A stretch of 64,000 bases of DNA from Toxoplasma gondii ME49. Lineage: Eukaryota; Apicomplexa; Conoidasida; Eucoccidiorida; Sarcocystidae. Location of the stretch: positions 2,690,458 through 2,754,457 of the forward strand of contig NC_031476.1 of NCBI RefSeq assembly GCF_000006565.2, read 5' to 3'. The first letter of the stretch is position 1. Every line of letters begins with the position of its first letter. The position numbers were made by a program, and so were the translations under genes. The notes beneath the pieces are model-generated. The model saw nothing but the letters and a program-made list of their open reading frames with translations. It had not been told where the DNA came from and searched no databases. Below are positions 27,766-40,353 of this stretch, one piece after another.

Positions 27766-29682
27766 CGTGACGCGCTTAGAGCGACAGGGTCACGTCAAAA
27801 TTCCACTTGCTCATCGAGTGAACCAACTTGCTCGTTTCTTCGGACTTTAGCTATCACTCGACCGCCGTAACAGAGAAACGGGCAAAACATGGAGCCTTCG
27901 AACGATCGCAAACAAATGCTCTACGGCGAAATGTTGACGTTGTCCTTCGTTCGCATCTGCTGCATGCATGCGCGTTGGGAATGCATGCGCATCTTGGGAA
28001 GTAGATTGCTCGAAGAGCGGTAGCAGCTGCTTGAAGAGGCGACAGCGCTTCGAGACTGTCTACTTCTGGTAAACAATGACATTACTTCCCTACACTCTCA
28101 TTGAACGGATATCTGCCGCTCACCAGAGTCCAGTGTGCGCAAACGCGGTCAGTCGATCCCAGGGTTGGAGGCCGCGGACCCAAAGTCATTGGTGTTTCTA
28201 AATCGTGACTGCAGTGTGTTTTGGCAAAGCGGTGTGCGTAAGTGGAGGACGTTGGCCTGCAGCGTTGCTAGGAGCAAGGGCGCCGGCAGGTGTGGATGTC
28301 CCGTGAAGCAGCGAAAAGTTATGACACTCTTGTATGGGTGTTTTTCGTCAGATTTGAAAAGTAGCATCCACCACCAGTCCTACATTCGCTGGCTACGTCG
28401 AACGTTTACGGACAGAGTTGGAGGCTGACAGTAACTGGGGATGTCCGTTTGTATGAATTACCCTAAAAGGTATCCTTCTGCAGCAAAACTCATCGCGGCC
28501 CGCCGCTTCTCGGCGTGAATCGAGTCCACTCGCGTACGCCCGCGGCATCTGAAATAGCAATTTTACGATATCTTCTGTAACTGTAGATGAGCTTTGTTAA
28601 CGAGGAAATGATTGACAGTTGTGCGCCGTGGACTGGGGCCCAGTTTGTACGAGACAACTGACAGACATGGTACAGTGGCGATGAGACCCGTCGCAGTCAA
28701 CGTGGCACAGAAGAGGAATATCCGAGCGCGGCACCCCGCGTTCGAAAACGAAACAGAAAATCGCACTCTAAAATACAAATAAAGTACAAAGAAAATCTGA
28801 AAAAACTACAAAATCGAACCTGAACATCAATCACCACAAGTGACGTACCTTCCTCTACACGTACAGGTACTGAAGGAGAGATATCCAACGCCAGCGGCCA
28901 CCTCCGAACCTGGCGACCCGGTGTTTTATCACCAACAACCACACATGCAATTCTTCACTTCCCGTACGGTATTTAAAACAGTTTACAATAATATTTAGCG
29001 GCGACCACAAATCCCGCGATGTTAGAAGTACAGCAGCGGTTATCGACTGTTTGCGTCTAAGGGTTGTCGCCAACGTCCCCACTCCGCCGAGTTCTTTCCC
29101 TTCGTTCGCCCGTGCACTTAGCGGCAGCGAGCTCTTAAACGTTAGCCCTGAAACGGTAGATGTTATACAGGCAAACCTGGATCTCGTGGTCGCAAATGTT
29201 TCCTACGCACCCCCAGAAAAGCGAACTATAGGGTGGGGCAGCGATGTCGTTCACACGCCCGAACTTTGTACAGTGGACTGCCTAACACAGCTCGGGTAAC
29301 AAACCCCGCCGAGCACAGGTATTATTCTACGTTATGGCAAGAGCCGTTGCCCCACCATTCTGTGCAGCCAGTCGCCGGTACGTGTTTAGGCATCCCAGCA
29401 CCGACGCGACTGCTGGTTTGCACCGTCGTGTCGATCTGCCGTCGATGTATTTGCATCAGAATTGGCATGGGTGACTGAACTCGTCTTAGCCCCTGCAGAA
29501 ACGAATAGCCACACGCGCACCGGAGAAAAAGTAGCCGCAACGACAGAGCCCCGTACGTTCGCTGGAGGTGTCCGACAGCGGCTTTCAGCGCAATCCAATC
29601 ATCAGACCTATGGTTTTTACAACGCCTTTGTGCAGCTGTCTATAACCACAGATTCCCGATGCTTGCGGCTCTTACCACATAC
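27766..29682. other. Spacer upstream of COQ10
   Basis: It holds the COQ10 promoter side and the 3' flank of the 29683 gene. No conserved protein is visible. Short frames on both strands lack domain character. Confidence 0.55.
27963..27999 (-). promoter_or_regulatory. Doubled TGCATGCGC element upstream of COQ10
   Basis: Two copies of ATGCATGCGC, each followed within three bases by TTGGGA, lie about 200 bases upstream of the COQ10 ATG. TGCATGC is a word known to be enriched in promoters of Toxoplasma and relatives and bound by AP2-type factors. Assigning it to this gene rests on position only. Confidence 0.4.
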
Positions 29683-30681
29683 CTACCGCCTCATGCCGAT
29701 ACACAAGCATGTGGTTCCTTCTGTAACTCCACACCGCTTTTCCTTAACTCCTTTCTCCGGAGCAACGTACGTGTCTGTTTCCACGGCGGCCGAGTCTGAC
29801 GGAGAGGACTCCTGTCGTAACTGGCTGTGCCCCTGCGAAGCCCACAGGCCTCGCCGAGTCGCCAGCACACCTGCTCGTGCCCTTGCCCGTCTCTGTTCTC
29901 GTTTGCTGCGTTCGCGCTCAAGCAGGGATCGCAGCCTTGCTGCCTTTTGAGCAGCCTCACGACCGGTACGCGCGATTGTACGCATGTTCATTGCTAATGC
30001 ACGCGCATGCGAACGCCGGCCCTCGACATACGCTTGCCGACGCTGTTCTTCCAATACAGCATGTTGTGCGCTGGAGGACGAAGCCTCTTTCTCGAGACGA
30101 AGCAACCTCAGATGGAGCTGTCCTGCCCGAGAAGTGGCCATAGACATGTCCCCCAACAAATCAGCAAGATCGCTCACGGCGTCATCCGCCACCGGCGCTT
30201 CCCTAGGAGGCACGGTGCTAAGACTGGCGATGCTAGATGGCTGTGTAGGAGGAATCTCAGCGTGTTTGGTCCTTTGCCTAGGTTGCCCGGCGCCATGCTG
30301 CGATATCGTCCCTTCATCCAAGCAAATCGAAGCTGACAGTCGTCCAGGGGTATTTCCTTGTGTGCTGTCACCACGTAGGGCTTCGTCTTCCATTAGTCTA
30401 CGCACATCGGTGCCTTCCAGGTCCCGGGTCTGTCGCCAGCAGCCGAGAAACCGCCCGAAGACCGTCAAGAAGACTGCAGTGATGAAGGTCGCCGCAAATG
30501 GAGACCACCAAACAAAATTCCTTTCGTCGCGAAGAGCGGAACTCTTCATCCTAATGTGGAGACGTTTGACCCGACGTTTTTCACGAGAACCCGCGTCTGG
30601 ATCGTCACCCGGCCGGTTCGCCGAAAGTTCAGATGCACTCGGAAAGTCGGAGTGCGCAGACGACCTTTCTTCCCGAGGCAT
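29683..30681 (-). CDS. Single-exon membrane-anchored coiled-coil protein, unknown
   Basis: This 332-codon uninterrupted frame has an ATG at 30681. I do not recognise the family. Residues 1-55 are polar and end in a very basic patch (REKRRVKRLHIRMK). One hydrophobic helix (WWSPFAATFITAVFLTVFGRF, about 58-78) follows, so it may be a signal anchor with the basic side in the cytosol. Residues 85-180 are polar. About 175-290 form a long Leu/Arg/Glu/Gln helical region (LHLRLLRLEKEASS, EEQRRQAYVEGRRSHARAL, ARLRSLLERERSKREQRR), probably a coiled coil. The C-terminus is short and polar with two cysteines. The opposite strand gives fragmented frames only. Confidence 0.65.
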   Translation of the reverse strand: MPREERSSAHSDFPSASELSANRPGDDPDAGSREKRRVKRLHIRMKSSALRDERNFVWWSPFAATFITAVFLTVFGRFLGCWRQTRDLEGTDVRRLMEDEALRGDSTQGNTPGRLSASICLDEGTISQHGAGQPRQRTKHAEIPPTQPSSIASLSTVPPREAPVADDAVSDLADLLGDMSMATSRAGQLHLRLLRLEKEASSSSAQHAVLEEQRRQAYVEGRRSHARALAMNMRTIARTGREAAQKAARLRSLLERERSKREQRRARARAGVLATRRGLWASQGHSQLRQESSPSDSAAVETDTYVAPEKGVKEKRCGVTEGTTCLCIGMRR

Positions 30682-30913
30682 GGCGATAGGTCATTGTGAC
30701 AAAGCTGCGGTACTAAATGTCGGACAGAGTCCTGCCGCTAGCGGCACCGAAGCAGAGGTGAGGAAAAGCAGCACCTGTATTTGGATTTAAACGTATGCGT
30801 GCGCCTCCTGGGCAACCTGACCAGAACGGGTGTCCCTTGCACAGAGCCCAACAGACCTTGGAAACGGCACTTTCCCGCAATTAACCTAAAGGTGAAAAGT
30901 TCAAAGGGTCTGA

Positions 30914-31504
30914 ATGTTGCTCGTACAGCCCCCAGACGCACTCAACCGCCGCCGCGACGCGCGTGACCCTTCCGACCCGCCGGACGGTTTGCACGCCGGG
31001 GAGGTCCTCGGTCGACTACCCCGAATACTACGGGAACAGAGCAGCGATATAGGAGCGCGTTTCATGCAGATGCCAGCAAAAAGGTATCTTCAAGCTCCAT
31101 CTTCTCCACCGAAACCGTCGTTTGTCCCTCGCTTCCTGTCACGAGTGTCTAGTCTCTCTCTTTGCCTCGTCAAGCTGCCCTCCGACATTTCGACTGTGCC
31201 AATGCGCTGCACCACTTCTTCAAATGCGGGCAAACGCACACAGGCACGCACACAACTGCACGGCGTTCCGTGTGGAATGCGGTTGAAAAGCCGCAGGCCG
31301 AAGATCTCTTTGGTCCTTCGGATGCTACACGAGCATCGATGTCGCGAAATTATCGATGATGATCGAGGCCGAAAAGCTCTTCGTCCAGAGTACCCTGTCA
31401 GGGTGTGGATGGGACGGTCACAGGCATTTGCTTACAGCGTACATGAATGGTGGTCACATCCAGGTGTTAGCGATACTCTGTACTTCAACGAAGACGGCGT
31501 TTAG
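30914..31504 (+). CDS. Possible small hypothetical ORF
   Basis: A 196-codon frame with balanced composition contains a stretch ending EHRCREIIDDDRGRKALRPE and then SVHEWWSHPGVSDTLYF. An inner ATG with MQMPAKRY is an alternative start. No family is recognised, no splice context helps, and base composition is no different from the surrounding spacer. It could be chance. Confidence 0.22.
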   Translation: MLLVQPPDALNRRRDARDPSDPPDGLHAGEVLGRLPRILREQSSDIGARFMQMPAKRYLQAPSSPPKPSFVPRFLSRVSSLSLCLVKLPSDISTVPMRCTTSSNAGKRTQARTQLHGVPCGMRLKSRRPKISLVLRMLHEHRCREIIDDDRGRKALRPEYPVRVWMGRSQAFAYSVHEWWSHPGVSDTLYFNEDGV

Positions 31505-34500
31505 GTTGAACTAAAGTGTATGTCACAGACCGCCACGGCTCTCCTTTTAGAAGGACGGGTGCCCTTCTCATTTGTATGGAACCCACGCGCCTGTCGGTCA
31601 CCTCATCACTTGCAGTCACTTTAGAAATGACCCCCGTTGTCTTGCCGGTCTACACCATTCCATGGCATATGATCTTGGTAGACACGGAAGTTCCGACATT
31701 TCAACACACTTGTCCCCCTTGAAAGAAGTAAAGGACTTCTTCCTCACGCACTCTGCGCCAGTCCTTCGCACTTCTCGTCTCATTGTCGCGTATGAGAAAG
31801 CAGGTCGTTCCAGTCAAGTGGCTGTGAAGGAGCGCTCTGCTGCAGCGGTTCTTATGATGAGTATTCTGGGCTTCTTTTCCATATTTCTGAAGACGTGTAT
31901 GACAGAAGCTGGTCTCCAGCGACACACAGGCTTCGCTCGCCCCCTACTCCTCTCGACATTCTTCTCCATCAGCGGCGTCTGTTTTGGTTGCTCTCTAGGT
32001 GTGGCTTCCGCGTGTCTGCTCCCCCTCTGTTCGGTTTGTGTGCCGCGGCCGTCCGGAAGTCGATGTTGTACAGCAGTGCATTGGAGAGGGGATACGGCGC
32101 CAGATGAAGAGCATCTACTTTTTGGCAAAAGTCTTCACATCAGATACCAAAAATGTATAACGGACAGCGAGTTGTGTTTCATCAACTCGCGCCTGAAACG
32201 CAGCCATGCTTGTGCAACTGTGGTGATGAGATTGCGAGGTTCCATAACCATTGAAGGCGTGCTTATCCACGCGAGTGATGCTTGTTATGTGAGATTAATC
32301 AAAACACGTGACGAATTGTTAACTAATACAGAAGTATAGTGCCGGGGCTACAAAGATACTTCACGTGATACAAATCTTTTTGAGATATAGCTAGGCCATG
32401 TATTGCAAGTACCACACACACACGTGAAACTCTCACGCTTCCATATGCAGCATAAATCTGACCTAAGGAGCACCTTCATTCTGGGTCGCCAGAGAAGTGT
32501 GGAGAGAGGCAGTTTCTAAAAAATGAAATCATCGGCTGGAGACAAGTAATCGCCATAGACGGTATCGACGGCGTTCGCCCCATGACGAAGTGCACCCGAA
32601 ATGCTCGAACTTTATGTGGCAGTGCTTTTTATTCTCGAGTGTTTTGTTGTGAAGCCGGTGTTGGTCATCCCCGATAGGCTCGACAGTCCTGCCACCAAAG
32701 AGTCTATGTAGACTGCCAACTCCCGTACGCAATTGTCAAGTCTGCATCCAGCTTCACTATTTTGTTCGACCCCCCAACCCCCCCCCCCGCTGTCCCCTTG
32801 GACCGATGCTCGAACTCTTCATGTTCGCAACTGGTGGCGATGTCATACAGAGTCCTCACGTCGTTGCAGAGTTGTCTCGAGATTCACCTTGGCTTGGACT
32901 TCATCGTTGGGGAAGAAGGGAAAAAATTGCGGTAATAAGGAAGTCATACAATTACGCGTTGAAAGGGGTGTGTCCCTCTGAACCGGTTCTGCCACGACAC
33001 TGCACCAGTTGACACGAACCGCTCTTCCATGGTCTTTTTCCAGCATCGCTGAAGTCGCGTGTGAGAGCACAGGAAAAAAGACTCTTCAGCCCCATATGTG
33101 GCCGTGGCCGTAGCACGCTAGCAGTACACCACCAACTCCTTTGTCTTCGACATCGTACCGTGTGCCCCATCGCAGGATGCGTACAAATGTGCATATAAAT
33201 ATGCATATACTACCCTTGAGCAACAGAGTTGTTCCGAAACGGCCGGGTCGTTTTTGAGAAGGCACACACAGGGAGACAGACACTGCGCCGTCGCCGCCAG
33301 ACATCCCTGGAACGTGCGAGACATCTGCTGGAAAATAGGACGACAGCAAACAAGAGAATAACGAGCGACTTCGTCGCAGAGAAGCTGAGATCCAAGAATG
33401 TCATTGTCGGATCGGTGTGTATCCTGCCGTGTCGTTCTACGACTTAGAAAGGAACGCACATGTTCATCGTCCTTCGGTTCTACCATGGTGTCATTTGCTA
33501 TCGCCTCGTCAGAATCCCGTCCGTCTTTTCACGATTCAGCCTGCCAGTGTCTGAAAGTGAGATGTTCCAGGAAGTTCGACAAGGCTTACAATTGTGGTGA
33601 CTCAGGGATCAGGGTCCACGTGTGACGCCACCGTGTCCTGACCTGATCGTGCAACGTGAATGGTATTTCGCAAGGGCATCCTTGCTGCTGACACGGTTCA
33701 GCAGGCTGCCATTTCGACCCAGAAGCGAACGGGGTGTAGTGAGCCAATGTGCAGTGCGAAACGTAGCGACTAGGAGAAAGTGTTCATGGCACACCGACCG
33801 AAGCCACAGGCAGCTCCGTTTCCCCTGAGTGTAGCGAAGACTTGCGCCTAGATCTGCTTGTTACACTCGACGTGCTAGAAGGATTGACAGTTCAACACTC
33901 TGGACTCGTAAAATATAAGGCGTCGCGCCGGTTCTACTGTTCCTTCAGCTCTTTCCGAGAACGGACCAGGCACATCAGCTGTTGGCGATCGACCGGTGAC
34001 CATGAAGTGTCCAGTTTCTCCTGCGTCTACGCTGCTGAATTCCGCTCTACGACCGCTCGCATGCCATCACCTTCCGTCACTAGACCATTTCCTCAATCTT
34101 TATTCCACACCCAACGGCGCAATCCAACATTTAGCGTCTCACCACCTGTGAGGTTTCGACAACCAGGCTGGTCTGTGCAGTTCGAGTGCAGCGGGATGCC
34201 TGGCGACTTTTCTCGCGCGTGGGTCGCCGCAGCAGCCAGCACACGACCTATTTCTCTACGTTCTTGGAACTCTTTACAAATTACCTTCTTTCTTTCCCTT
34301 TCCCACCCTTGTCGACGCGTTTTGCCGCCACAGAGAGTGTCGAACGAAGTGTTTGTTCCTCTCCGATTTAGCCTCAACGCCCACGTGTCTGCCGCGTCCG
34401 CGAAGAAGAACCCGACGTACGCTCTTGTTGTGTAAAGAGTGCACAAGTAGTGCACGTGGATTGCTCCGTAGCTCGTTTCTCTGCCTCAGTTTCATCTTTT

Positions 34501-34931
34501 TTCTTCTGCGGTCGAGAGTCACTGGAAACGTCTCAGTGGCGGGACGAGGGCACCCGCGAGGAGCATTCGCGTAGGTTTTCGCCCGGTTGCGCAAGACAAC
34601 AAGCGGAGCTAAGTACTCGCACCTTCATCCCGACGACTCTGGAGACGTCTGCTTTTTACGTTCGCGAATTTCCTGCCTCTTTGCCCTCGGTTCTTTTGTG
34701 CCCAGTCTCCGGGGTTTAGGCATCCTCGAACCCCAGCCGCCAAGGTGTCTGTACTCCCCATCTTGTCGAGACTTTTCCCAGCGTTCTTCGGTCCTTGCGT
34801 GGCTCCTCGAGTGCAGAAGTATCCATTTCATCTTTTCGTCGCCGATTTTTCTCCCATTCTTTCCCTCGGCTGAGCCCCCCGTCTTTTCCGGTTTCCCGCG
34901 GTGCCCCCCTCCCCCCCCGGCTCGCACAAAG
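31505..34931. other. Spacer upstream of NUDC
   Basis: No supported gene is visible. A 255-codon frame at 31572-32339 has two hydrophobic stretches but many cysteines and no family signal. A C-rich run lies at 32768-32790 and another at 34905-34919, just before the NUDC start. The stretch 34600-34930 is pyrimidine-rich and probably the NUDC leader. Confidence 0.5.
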
Positions 34932-37121
34932 ATGGACACCCCGACACTGGACGAGGCGATGACCGATTCGCGTTTCGACGGCCTCTTCACGACCGTGGCG
35001 CAGCAGGCTGGCGGAATCGACGGCCTGTTCGGCTACTTCTTCGGCTTCCTTCAGCGGAAGACGGATTTCTTCTCGGCAGGAAAAACCAACTGCCGAGAGG
35101 TTATGGACAAAGTGTTTGAAGAGGGATGGCGACGATCCGAGGAGAGGAAGGAGTTGGAGCGGAAGCGACAGCGCGAGGCTGAGCAGGCAAGGAAGAAGCA
35201 GGAGGAAGAGAAGCGCGTAGCCGCGGCTGCGGCCTCCAGCCGACCCGCTAGGGTGAACAAGATCGAGGAACTCACAGAGGAAGAAGAGCGAGCCTTCAAC
35301 CCAGACTATAAGCCGCCGGCATCAGCCTCGCAGCAGGCGACCTCCGCGACGGCTTCAGAAGTTCCTAAGACGCAGAAGAAAGAAGACGCAGACGGAAGTC
35401 GAGACGAAGACGACGAAGACAACGGGCCGCCTCCCGAGGGGAACGGCGGCAAGACAGAAAAGTGAGCTTAAAACACCCGAAGAAGAGACGTACAGTCTCA
35501 CGTCACCTGTGGTCACGAATGGGGTACCGAGAAACGTCATGTCGCTCTGAAGCTTTTGTCCTGAGTTTACAAGTCTGTTTTTCTTATGAAGACGATCCCT
35601 GATGTATTTTTGCGGGGGACGTCTTCCATAGATGGAGCTACATGGTTGCATGCACAGGGAAGGAAGGCTCTCTTCTTCGACACGAACGTCTCATTCGTTA
35701 ACGCTCGACCCTTCAGGGTGTCGCCGCAGCGTTTAGCTCCTTCCCCCCTTCCTTTCGCATTCTCACTCTTCATCTCTCGACCTACTTTCACCGCACCCTA
35801 CTGTTCTTTCGCCGGCGCCTCGTGGCTATCTGCTGCTGCGTTGCTCTCGGTTGTCTGTCGTTTTCGTCTGTCTCCGCGATTTTGCCTCCACCGCGGCCTC
35901 GTCACGTTCTCGATGCGGTCTCCCTCTCTGTGTCGGTCTCGGTGCGCTGTAGATACACCTGGACGCAGACCCTGGGCACCGTCGACGTTTACATTCCTGT
36001 CCAGGAAGGAACGAAAGCGTCTAACTGGGATGTGAAGATCGGCGCAGGGACGCTGAAGGTTGGCCTGAAGGGACAGACACCTCTCGTCGGTAAGCGTCCG
36101 TGATTTTCTTCTCCGATACTCCATAAAGGAAACCAGATAGCGTAGCAAGGTACCACAGCTCCGAGCAGATCGTCTGCGTGTAGGCCTTGCTTTGTGTGAC
36201 TCTCGAAACTAGCTGTACATCCGAAGCAGTGAGGTACAGGCCGCTTGCTCACGCATGAGACTTTGGACTGCGCGCCGCGATGTCCACTGCTCTCCGCTTC
36301 ACCCGTGTCTGGACAGACGGAAAACTCCACATGAAGGTGAAACCGGACGACTGCATGTGGACTCTGGAGGACAAGAAAGTCATCCACCTGAATCTGGAGA
36401 AAGTCGACAACATGCGCTGGTGGTCCTGCGTCGTTCAAGGAGACCCAGAAATCGACACAAAAAAAATTGTCCCTGAGGTAGGGTTACCGGCTCCCGAGAC
36501 AGCTGGACCAATGCAACACCCGTAGCGATCGAGAGAGAAGAGAACTCTCTCACGCGAGGCGCCTTTGTCTTTCTCTTGTCTCCAAGCAAGCCGACACCGT
36601 GAGAATATATATATATATATATATAACATGTTTTTGATTTTGAAGAGAGAACGGGACGACCGACTTTTCAGATTCTTCGTTTTGTTGAGGGACCAGAGAG
36701 AGTCTCGACGGCGCGGTGTCACAGTGACGCTTCCAGCCTCTTGACGTTTCTTGTTGGTTCTCTCTCTTCTTTCATTTTTGTTCTGTCTCTCTTCATCGTT
36801 GTCTTCGTCTCTTCCTTGCCTTCTTTCTCTGATTTTCTTCTTCTCCCTTCTTCTCTCTCTTCTCCACGTTTACGTGCGTCTGTCTTGTGGGAACTTGGTT
36901 TCCAGAACTCGAAGCTCAGCGACTTGGACGCCGAGACGAGGTCGACGGTGGAGAAGATGATGTACGACCAGCGGCAGAAGGCGGCAGGGTTGCCGACGAG
37001 CGACCAGCAGAAGCAGGCCGAGTTGCTCGAGAAATTCAAGAAGGCACACCCGGAAATGGATTTCTCCAAAGCAAACATCAACTGGGGAAACTCTGGGTGG
37101 GGCAGCGGCTTGCCCATGTAG
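34932..37121 (+). CDS. NUDC: Nuclear distribution protein NUDC (CS domain)
   Basis: NUDC is a co-chaperone with an Hsp20-like CS domain that supports dynein/LIS1 and Hsp90 clients. Exons are 34932-35461, 35953-36089, 36317-36477 and 36906-37121, giving 347 residues, near the usual length of about 330. The start lies in cacaaagATGGAC. The N-terminal NudC domain shows [20 protein letters not shown] and [11 protein letters not shown], followed by a Glu/Arg/Lys coiled coil and an acidic linker. The CS domain begins at the exon 1/2 junction with [16 protein letters not shown] and continues as [28 protein letters not shown] and [16 protein letters not shown]. The conserved C-terminal tail reads [20 protein letters not shown], then [16 protein letters not shown]. 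The codons split at junctions 1/2 (AA|A) and 2/3 (G|AC) give the family residues, which supports the splice sites. Confidence 0.96.
36605..36625. repeat. (AT)n microsatellite in NUDC intron 3
   Basis: About ten uninterrupted AT units lie inside the third NUDC intron. Confidence 0.92.
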
Positions 37122-38569
37122 ATATGCGGAGAGGGCAGGCGTGGAAGAGAGTGAAGAGACGGATGCAAGCGGGATAGCAAGAGCAGAGGGCCGGCAGTGG
37201 GGAGAGGCGAGAGGAGAGTAATCACCATGGACAGAGAGAGGGGAGACGACAGGAGGCGTTTGCAGGCCGTTGGGCACTGGTATGAGAACGAGCAGATGCG
37301 GAGCGAGGCTTTGGAGAGGCAACAGACACGCAGAGGGAGAAGGACGCGAAAAAGAGACAAGAGAAGAGGGAGTTAGAGAAGAGGGAAGGGGGAGGCGAAG
37401 AGGAGAAGAAAGAAGACGAGACGAACATACTGGGACGCGTGGCGAGATATGTCCTGTTCTTTTGAAAGAAGGAGGCATAGGGGAGTGAGGAAGTGGAAAG
37501 AACAGCAGTTGTTGTTTGACTTTTCGATAGTGGAGGAAGCGACGAACGTGGAGAGACGGGGCGATGGGGATTTGTGTTGATGTCGAGATCAAGGGAACCA
37601 AAGGCTGTTTTTCGCGCGGCGCTCACGGCACTCCTGAGTCTTTTCTCCATCTACAGTACTTTTTTGTGTTTCCTCTACACACTTTTCCTTAACCTATATG
37701 TTGGAGCACCGAAAGGCGAGGAAGACGACAGAGAGCGGGAGATTTGTACAGGAAGAGACGGCTATACACGTAGCGAGAGAAGGAGACAGGCACATAGAGA
37801 ACGAGAGATCCCTACAGAGATTTTTGCCACAAGGGCTGGGATAGAAAAAAAGTCGAAGCCTGTGGGTGCATTTATGGAGTCTGTAGAAAGGTGGAAGAGA
37901 ACTGAGGGGGAAACGAAGATCGCGTCTCCGAGACAGGTCGATCTGAGGACCGAGACGGCAACTTCACTTCGTTTTCTCTACTCGCTTCTCGAGACGGGCA
38001 AACTCCGTCACGTAGCTCCGGAAGCCGAGCAAGTCCGGAAACCGCAAAAGCTTTTAAATTTCGCAGCTGTGGTCCAGATGAAGTCTGGGAGAAAATGCTT
38101 TGCACTGCATGCCGTAGTGAGACTATGCACCATTTGCCAGGCCACTGTTTGTCTCCGTTCTTCTCTCTTTCGCTTCCACCCGGTACTCGTGGAAAAGGTC
38201 AGCCGACGTTTTTATCCTAGACTTCGACGGTTTGCGTGCATGCACCGGAGGGAAGAGTCTTTTTTTTCCTCTTCGCTTCACACTGCTCCGTCCTCTCCTC
38301 GGTCCGGCGTCTCATCGGTTTCGATCTGAAGGAGTAAACCTCGTGTGGAGGAGTGGGTCGAAAACCTGAGTGCAGAGTGCGACAAAGCAGCGGCAACTCG
38401 ATCAATGTGCATGCAGTCACGGGTGAAAGCAGACTTCCAGATAAGTCTAAACGCATGGTCAAGAACAGATCTACGAATGCACTAGAGGTTTTCAGACATG
38501 ACAGACCTGATGCAGCAGGACGAAGCACGAGAACAATTCGAGAAACAGAAACTCCGCAAACCGTCTGGG
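37122..38569. other. Convergent 3' region between NUDC and the minus-strand gene
   Basis: It is GA-rich from 37125 to 37480. A 251-codon plus-strand frame (37574-38329) begins with a hydrophobic stretch but looks compositional. No conserved protein is seen; it probably holds the 3' UTRs of both neighbours. Confidence 0.5.
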
Positions 38570-38775
38570 TCACACGCAGGTGCGAAAACCGCGCAGAAGC
38601 TGGAGCACAAAAGCCCAGTGTCGATACACCTGGCAAAAAAGAAAATGGAGTGGAGGCGCAGGAGACGGGAGTTTAGTATTCTTATGTATTTTAATTCCTG
38701 CAGCTCGGGGGACCGAAGAGCGCAAAGCATCGAGTCGCTGCGAAGCCCCCACTGAGACTCCGTCTTCGTGCAGTT

Positions 38776-40353
38776 TCAGAGGCGTATGCAGGCCAAGATA
38801 GAAGCGTGAAGCGTCTGTCATCGAGGCGACGACAACGCGCTTCAGCTGTCGAGACCCCCCAGCGAAGGGGGCAGCAGCGAACGAGCGAGAGAAGCCTGGG
38901 TCGCGTCCTTACATTGCCGATTTTGAGCATGTACAGAACGACCAAAATGAGGATTCCGACGAGCGTCAGCGGCACCCTGGAGGGAGAAAAAACGTGAGAG
39001 GAAACGCGGCACTGGAGCGCTGAGAGAAGGAGACCGGAACGCCTCACGATTTTTTAACCTTTTGGCATGGCACAGAGAGCTGCAGAGTCCGACGGCGCAT
39101 GGAGAGCACACGAGAGAGAGAGAAGACTCATGCTCTGGGAGTGATTTTTGGGCTGTTGTGTGAAAAAGACTTTTTGAAAAGCACGACGCAGAACCTGAAG
39201 TCTTTGGAAAAACAAACAGGCACCAACGGGAGTGCGGAGCAGACAACGCTGCTGTAGTCTTTCAAAGAGGGAGATGCTCAACGTCTGCGACAAGCACACA
39301 TCATGGGGACTAGTATGAAGACCGGATTTCCGCGACGTTTTCCCTGCATGCCTGGTCTAGTCGCCGAACTCCGACTGAAGGGAGAGACGCTTGGCTTTTT
39401 CCTCTGTTGCTTGCATCTCACCACAAGTAAATCTGGCCCTTGCGGGCTCGGTCTTCTTCGCTGAAGTAGACGCCAGCCTGCAGACGCTGCAGCGCGAAGC
39501 GGGGAGAGAACAGAGAGAACCATCCGCAGTGAACATCCCGTCACTTTTTTGTACAGGGTGCGACGGCTTTCGCTTCTTCAGAGAGACGCTTGCCACAACA
39601 GAGCGCTGTCCACGTGAGGGTCAGGAAAAAGAAAAAAAACTGGAAAGAAGAGAGAGACGAGACACGAGAAACGCGAGCAGCGATGGACAGCCGGCACAGC
39701 GAGAAGGAAGACGACGCACAGAGACAGAGCGACATGGAGAAAGATGAGAGCGACAGAGGGAAGAGGGGAAGAGGGGCGCAGCCACGAGATAGAAGTCAAA
39801 AGAGCGAACATTGAGAGCGCCTGGAAATGCGTAGGCATTGCAAGCCTGGCCGAGAATTTGGAAGAGCCAGACGCGAAGAAGAGAGTGCCTAGACGAAGAA
39901 CTCATTTGCCCTGAATGGCTGAGAACGCAGTCAGCCGACGAAGAAGTGAAAACCCAACACACAGAGAGGAAGCCGAGAGAGATGGCCTTGTTCGGCAAGC
40001 AAAGGGTGGAAGATACGCGTCGAAAAGCTGCGAGCAAGATGCGAGCATCGCCCAGAGGAGAGAAAGCAGACTTGCGGCACTGCGTGCTGAGGAAGACAAA
40101 AGAAAGAGCGGCACCCACAGGAAACCAGAAAGCCTTCGCTGCGAGGTGAGCCCCCGCGCAGAGGAGCGAGCTCGGAACTTACACGAGGCGGTGCGCGGCC
40201 TTCCTCAGACAAAAAGGCACAAGTCGAGTGAAGGCCTGAATCCCCTGGGAACAAACTCGCGGCAGAGACGACCTGGACAGAGGGGGAAGCGGGCGACGAG
40301 GGGAGAGAGAGGATCACACACGCGAGGCAGGCGAAGAGTCCAAAGAGAACCAT
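38776..40353 (-). CDS. Predicted signal-peptide, single-TM (type I) membrane protein
   Basis: This is a secretory-pathway membrane protein of unknown family. Proposed exons, right to left, are 40353-40183, 40086-39963, 39910-39786, 39477-39422 and 38976-38913, then a last exon starting at 38845 or 38814 (end uncertain). Phases agree through the first five exons (180 codons). Exon 1 starts in gagaaagATGGTT and encodes a classic signal peptide, MVLFGLFACLACVILSL, and ends at a GTAAGT donor. Exon 3 includes AYAFPGALNVRSFDFYL and exon 4 encodes AGVYFSEEDRARKGQIYL. The split TG|G codon leads into the transmembrane exon VPLTLVGILILVVLYMLKIG, which ends at GTAAGG. Exon 2 uses a weak GTGTGT donor and is the least certain. 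If the last exon starts at 38814, the tail is only 12 residues. Confidence 0.5.

Noticed and set aside
31572..32339. 255-codon plus-strand frame
   Set aside because: It is hydrophobic in places but Cys-rich, without family signal or good start context.
37574..38329. 251-codon plus-strand frame after NUDC
   Set aside because: It lies in the convergent 3' region, has mixed composition and no recognisable domain.
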